Source: CAYNWT01 sp964485095 (lineage in GTDB: Bacteria; Planctomycetota; Planctomycetia; Planctomycetales; Planctomycetaceae). Taken from it: a stretch of DNA of 64,000 nt. The notes beneath the pieces were generated by a model. That model saw only the letters and a program-made list of their open reading frames with translations, made no database searches and was not told the DNA's origin. Position numbers and translations under genes: made by a program. This document shows positions 63,292 to 64,000 of this stretch, one piece after another; the first letter of the stretch is position 1, and each line of letters begins with the position of its first letter. Location: the NCBI GenBank assembly GCA_964485095.1, contig CAZAIB010000002.1:1-64000 (forward strand), written 5' to 3'.

Positions 63292-64000
63292 CTAACGGTT
63301 GGCAGCCGCCTTTTTCTTTTCTTCTTCCTCCATCGGATCAGGAGTCGGTTCGATTCGTGGAGCAACAGGTTGCTTCAACGTTTCCAGGTACGCATACAAG
63401 TCGGCCAGGTCGGTAGGCTTGGCTTTCTTCAGCAGACCGGCTGGCATCAGCGACGTGCTAAGAGCCCGAGTGAACTCAACTTCACTTCCTTCAAGCCTGA
63501 TGGTCTGATTCTGCGGCGTCCGCAACAACAAGCCATCCACCGAACGATAAATCACCAACCCCTGGACAGGCGGCCTGCCGTCAACAATCTGCACCACTGT
63601 CGTTTGATAACGAGTTGAGACGTCCTTGTTCGGAGCCACAATCGCTGTGAACAAGTCCTTCCGTGAGAACCGACCAGTCACCCCGCCCAGATCCGGCCCC
63701 AAAGCCGTGCTGCCTCGGTGGCACTGAGCACAACTGAGGTTCTCAAACAAAACCGAACCCCGCGTTGCGTCGCCAGCCTTCCAATCGGTCCGGTCCATCA
63801 TCGCCGCAATCGCGGCAAGGTCCTTAGCTGCACCGCCGTTAAGCAGTTCTGCTTCCTGCGGGTACTTGCGTTCGACATAAGCGGACCACTTATTCAGAAC
63901 CTCTGTTTGTGGCTTGTATCCCTCTTCGCCAAACTCGAACCCAAAGTTTTGCCCCGTGTTTTGTTGCAACACTCGGATCGCTGTTTCACGTAGTTGGAAC
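63292..64000 (-). CDS. PVC-type haem-binding c-type cytochrome protein, C-terminal part (N-terminal end beyond window)
   Basis: 236 residues to the end of the window; the frame is open to 64000 (FQLRETAIRV precedes the Met of the internal frame), so the start lies outside. The motif CAQCHRGSTALGPDLGGVTG is the haem-binding CxxCH of the planctomycete PVC cytochrome domain, followed by its typical beta segment (LVIYRSVDGLLLRTPQNQT). A Glu/Lys-rich C-terminus (MEEEEKKKAAANR) ends the protein. Likely periplasmic electron-transfer function of a larger enzyme, as in the 1487-aa gene at 31497. Confidence 0.85.
   Translation of the reverse strand, partial: FQLRETAIRVLQQNTGQNFGFEFGEEGYKPQTEVLNKWSAYVERKYPQEAELLNGGAAKDLAAIAAMMDRTDWKAGDATRGSVLFENLSCAQCHRGSTALGPDLGGVTGRFSRKDLFTAIVAPNKDVSTRYQTTVVQIVDGRPPVQGLVIYRSVDGLLLRTPQNQTIRLEGSEVEFTRALSTSLMPAGLLKKAKPTDLADLYAYLETLKQPVAPRIEPTPDPMEEEEKKKAAANR

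Noticed and set aside
1..64000. tRNA, rRNA, riboswitch, IS element, integrase or prophage genes
   Set aside because: Scanned by eye on both strands; no transposase or integrase motif, no rRNA-like block and no clear tRNA cloverleaf was seen. A tRNAscan or Infernal run would be decisive.

Overview
The window reads as a chromosomal segment of a marine-type planctomycete (order Planctomycetales, genus not determined). The basis is the family content: two secreted proteins with an N-terminal LEPR-XLL-like motif (ESRLLLT, EARTLLT), a 1487-aa ThuA / PVC membrane-bound-dehydrogenase / haem-binding protein, DUF1571, Spondin_N, sulfatase and FGE-like proteins, TadE/TadG-like genes without a Tad machine, and intergenic hairpins of the 'ACCCC-GAA-GGGGT' kind. 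Genes are loosely packed, both strands alternate, and many intergenic stretches carry small palindromic repeats. I see no rRNA, tRNA, CRISPR array, phage or IS element.

Layout. 1-2.3 kb: the end of an unknown gene, then an unrecognised two-gene unit whose second gene is broken by a one-base frameshift, and a small hypothetical gene. 2.4-6.5 kb: a giant delta-60 / Calx-beta / RTX surface protein. 6.7-7.7 kb: a toxin-antitoxin-like pair (minimal-nucleotidyltransferase-like protein plus XRE regulator) behind a near-perfect operator palindrome. 7.7-8.1 and 10.4-10.6 kb: repeat-rich intergenic DNA. 8.1-14.4 kb: a secreted HEAT-repeat protein, a small lipoprotein, a HAD phosphatase, small hypothetical genes and two tandem paralogous secreted proteins. 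14.4-19.6 kb: S9 peptidase, fructose-1,6-bisphosphatase and a DUF1571 protein. 20.1-22 kb: ABC ATPase, plsY and a hotdog thioesterase. 22-28 kb: Spondin_N protein, FGE-like protein, degenerate ROK protein, SNF2 helicase. 28.4-30.3 kb: TadE - VWA/TadG - TadE. 30.6-36 kb: a lectin-like secreted protein and the 1487-aa PVC protein, which carries an in-frame palindromic element. 36-38.2 kb: NtrB/NtrC-type two-component pair. 38.4-45.9 kb: fabF-like synthase, a lipoprotein with five internal repeats, a phosphodiesterase, and membrane proteins. 46-50.7 kb: a sulfatase with an N-terminal beta-rich extension and an HGSNAT/DUF5009-type acyltransferase. 50.9-53.4 kb: M42 peptidase, an ilvN (acetolactate synthase small subunit) remnant, and ilvC.

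53.6-63.3 kb is a complete phosphate-starvation (Pho) locus: phoR, a Cys-rich secreted protein and an OprP-like porin on the opposite strand, then pstS-pstC-pstA-pstB-phoU-phoB. Two upstream sites, before pstS and before phoB, share an 11-bp-period direct repeat built on CTTAAC, which I propose as the Pho box. The products would form one circuit: outer-membrane porin, binding protein PstS, permease PstCA with ATPase PstB, PhoU as signal relay, and PhoR/PhoB as the two-component switch. The window ends inside a haem-binding c-type cytochrome-domain gene.

The least explained items are the nucleotidyltransferase/XRE pair with its operator, the frameshifted two-gene unit near the left end, the ilvN remnant, the dispersed palindromic repeats including one inside a coding sequence, and the porin's Trp-containing heptad repeat.
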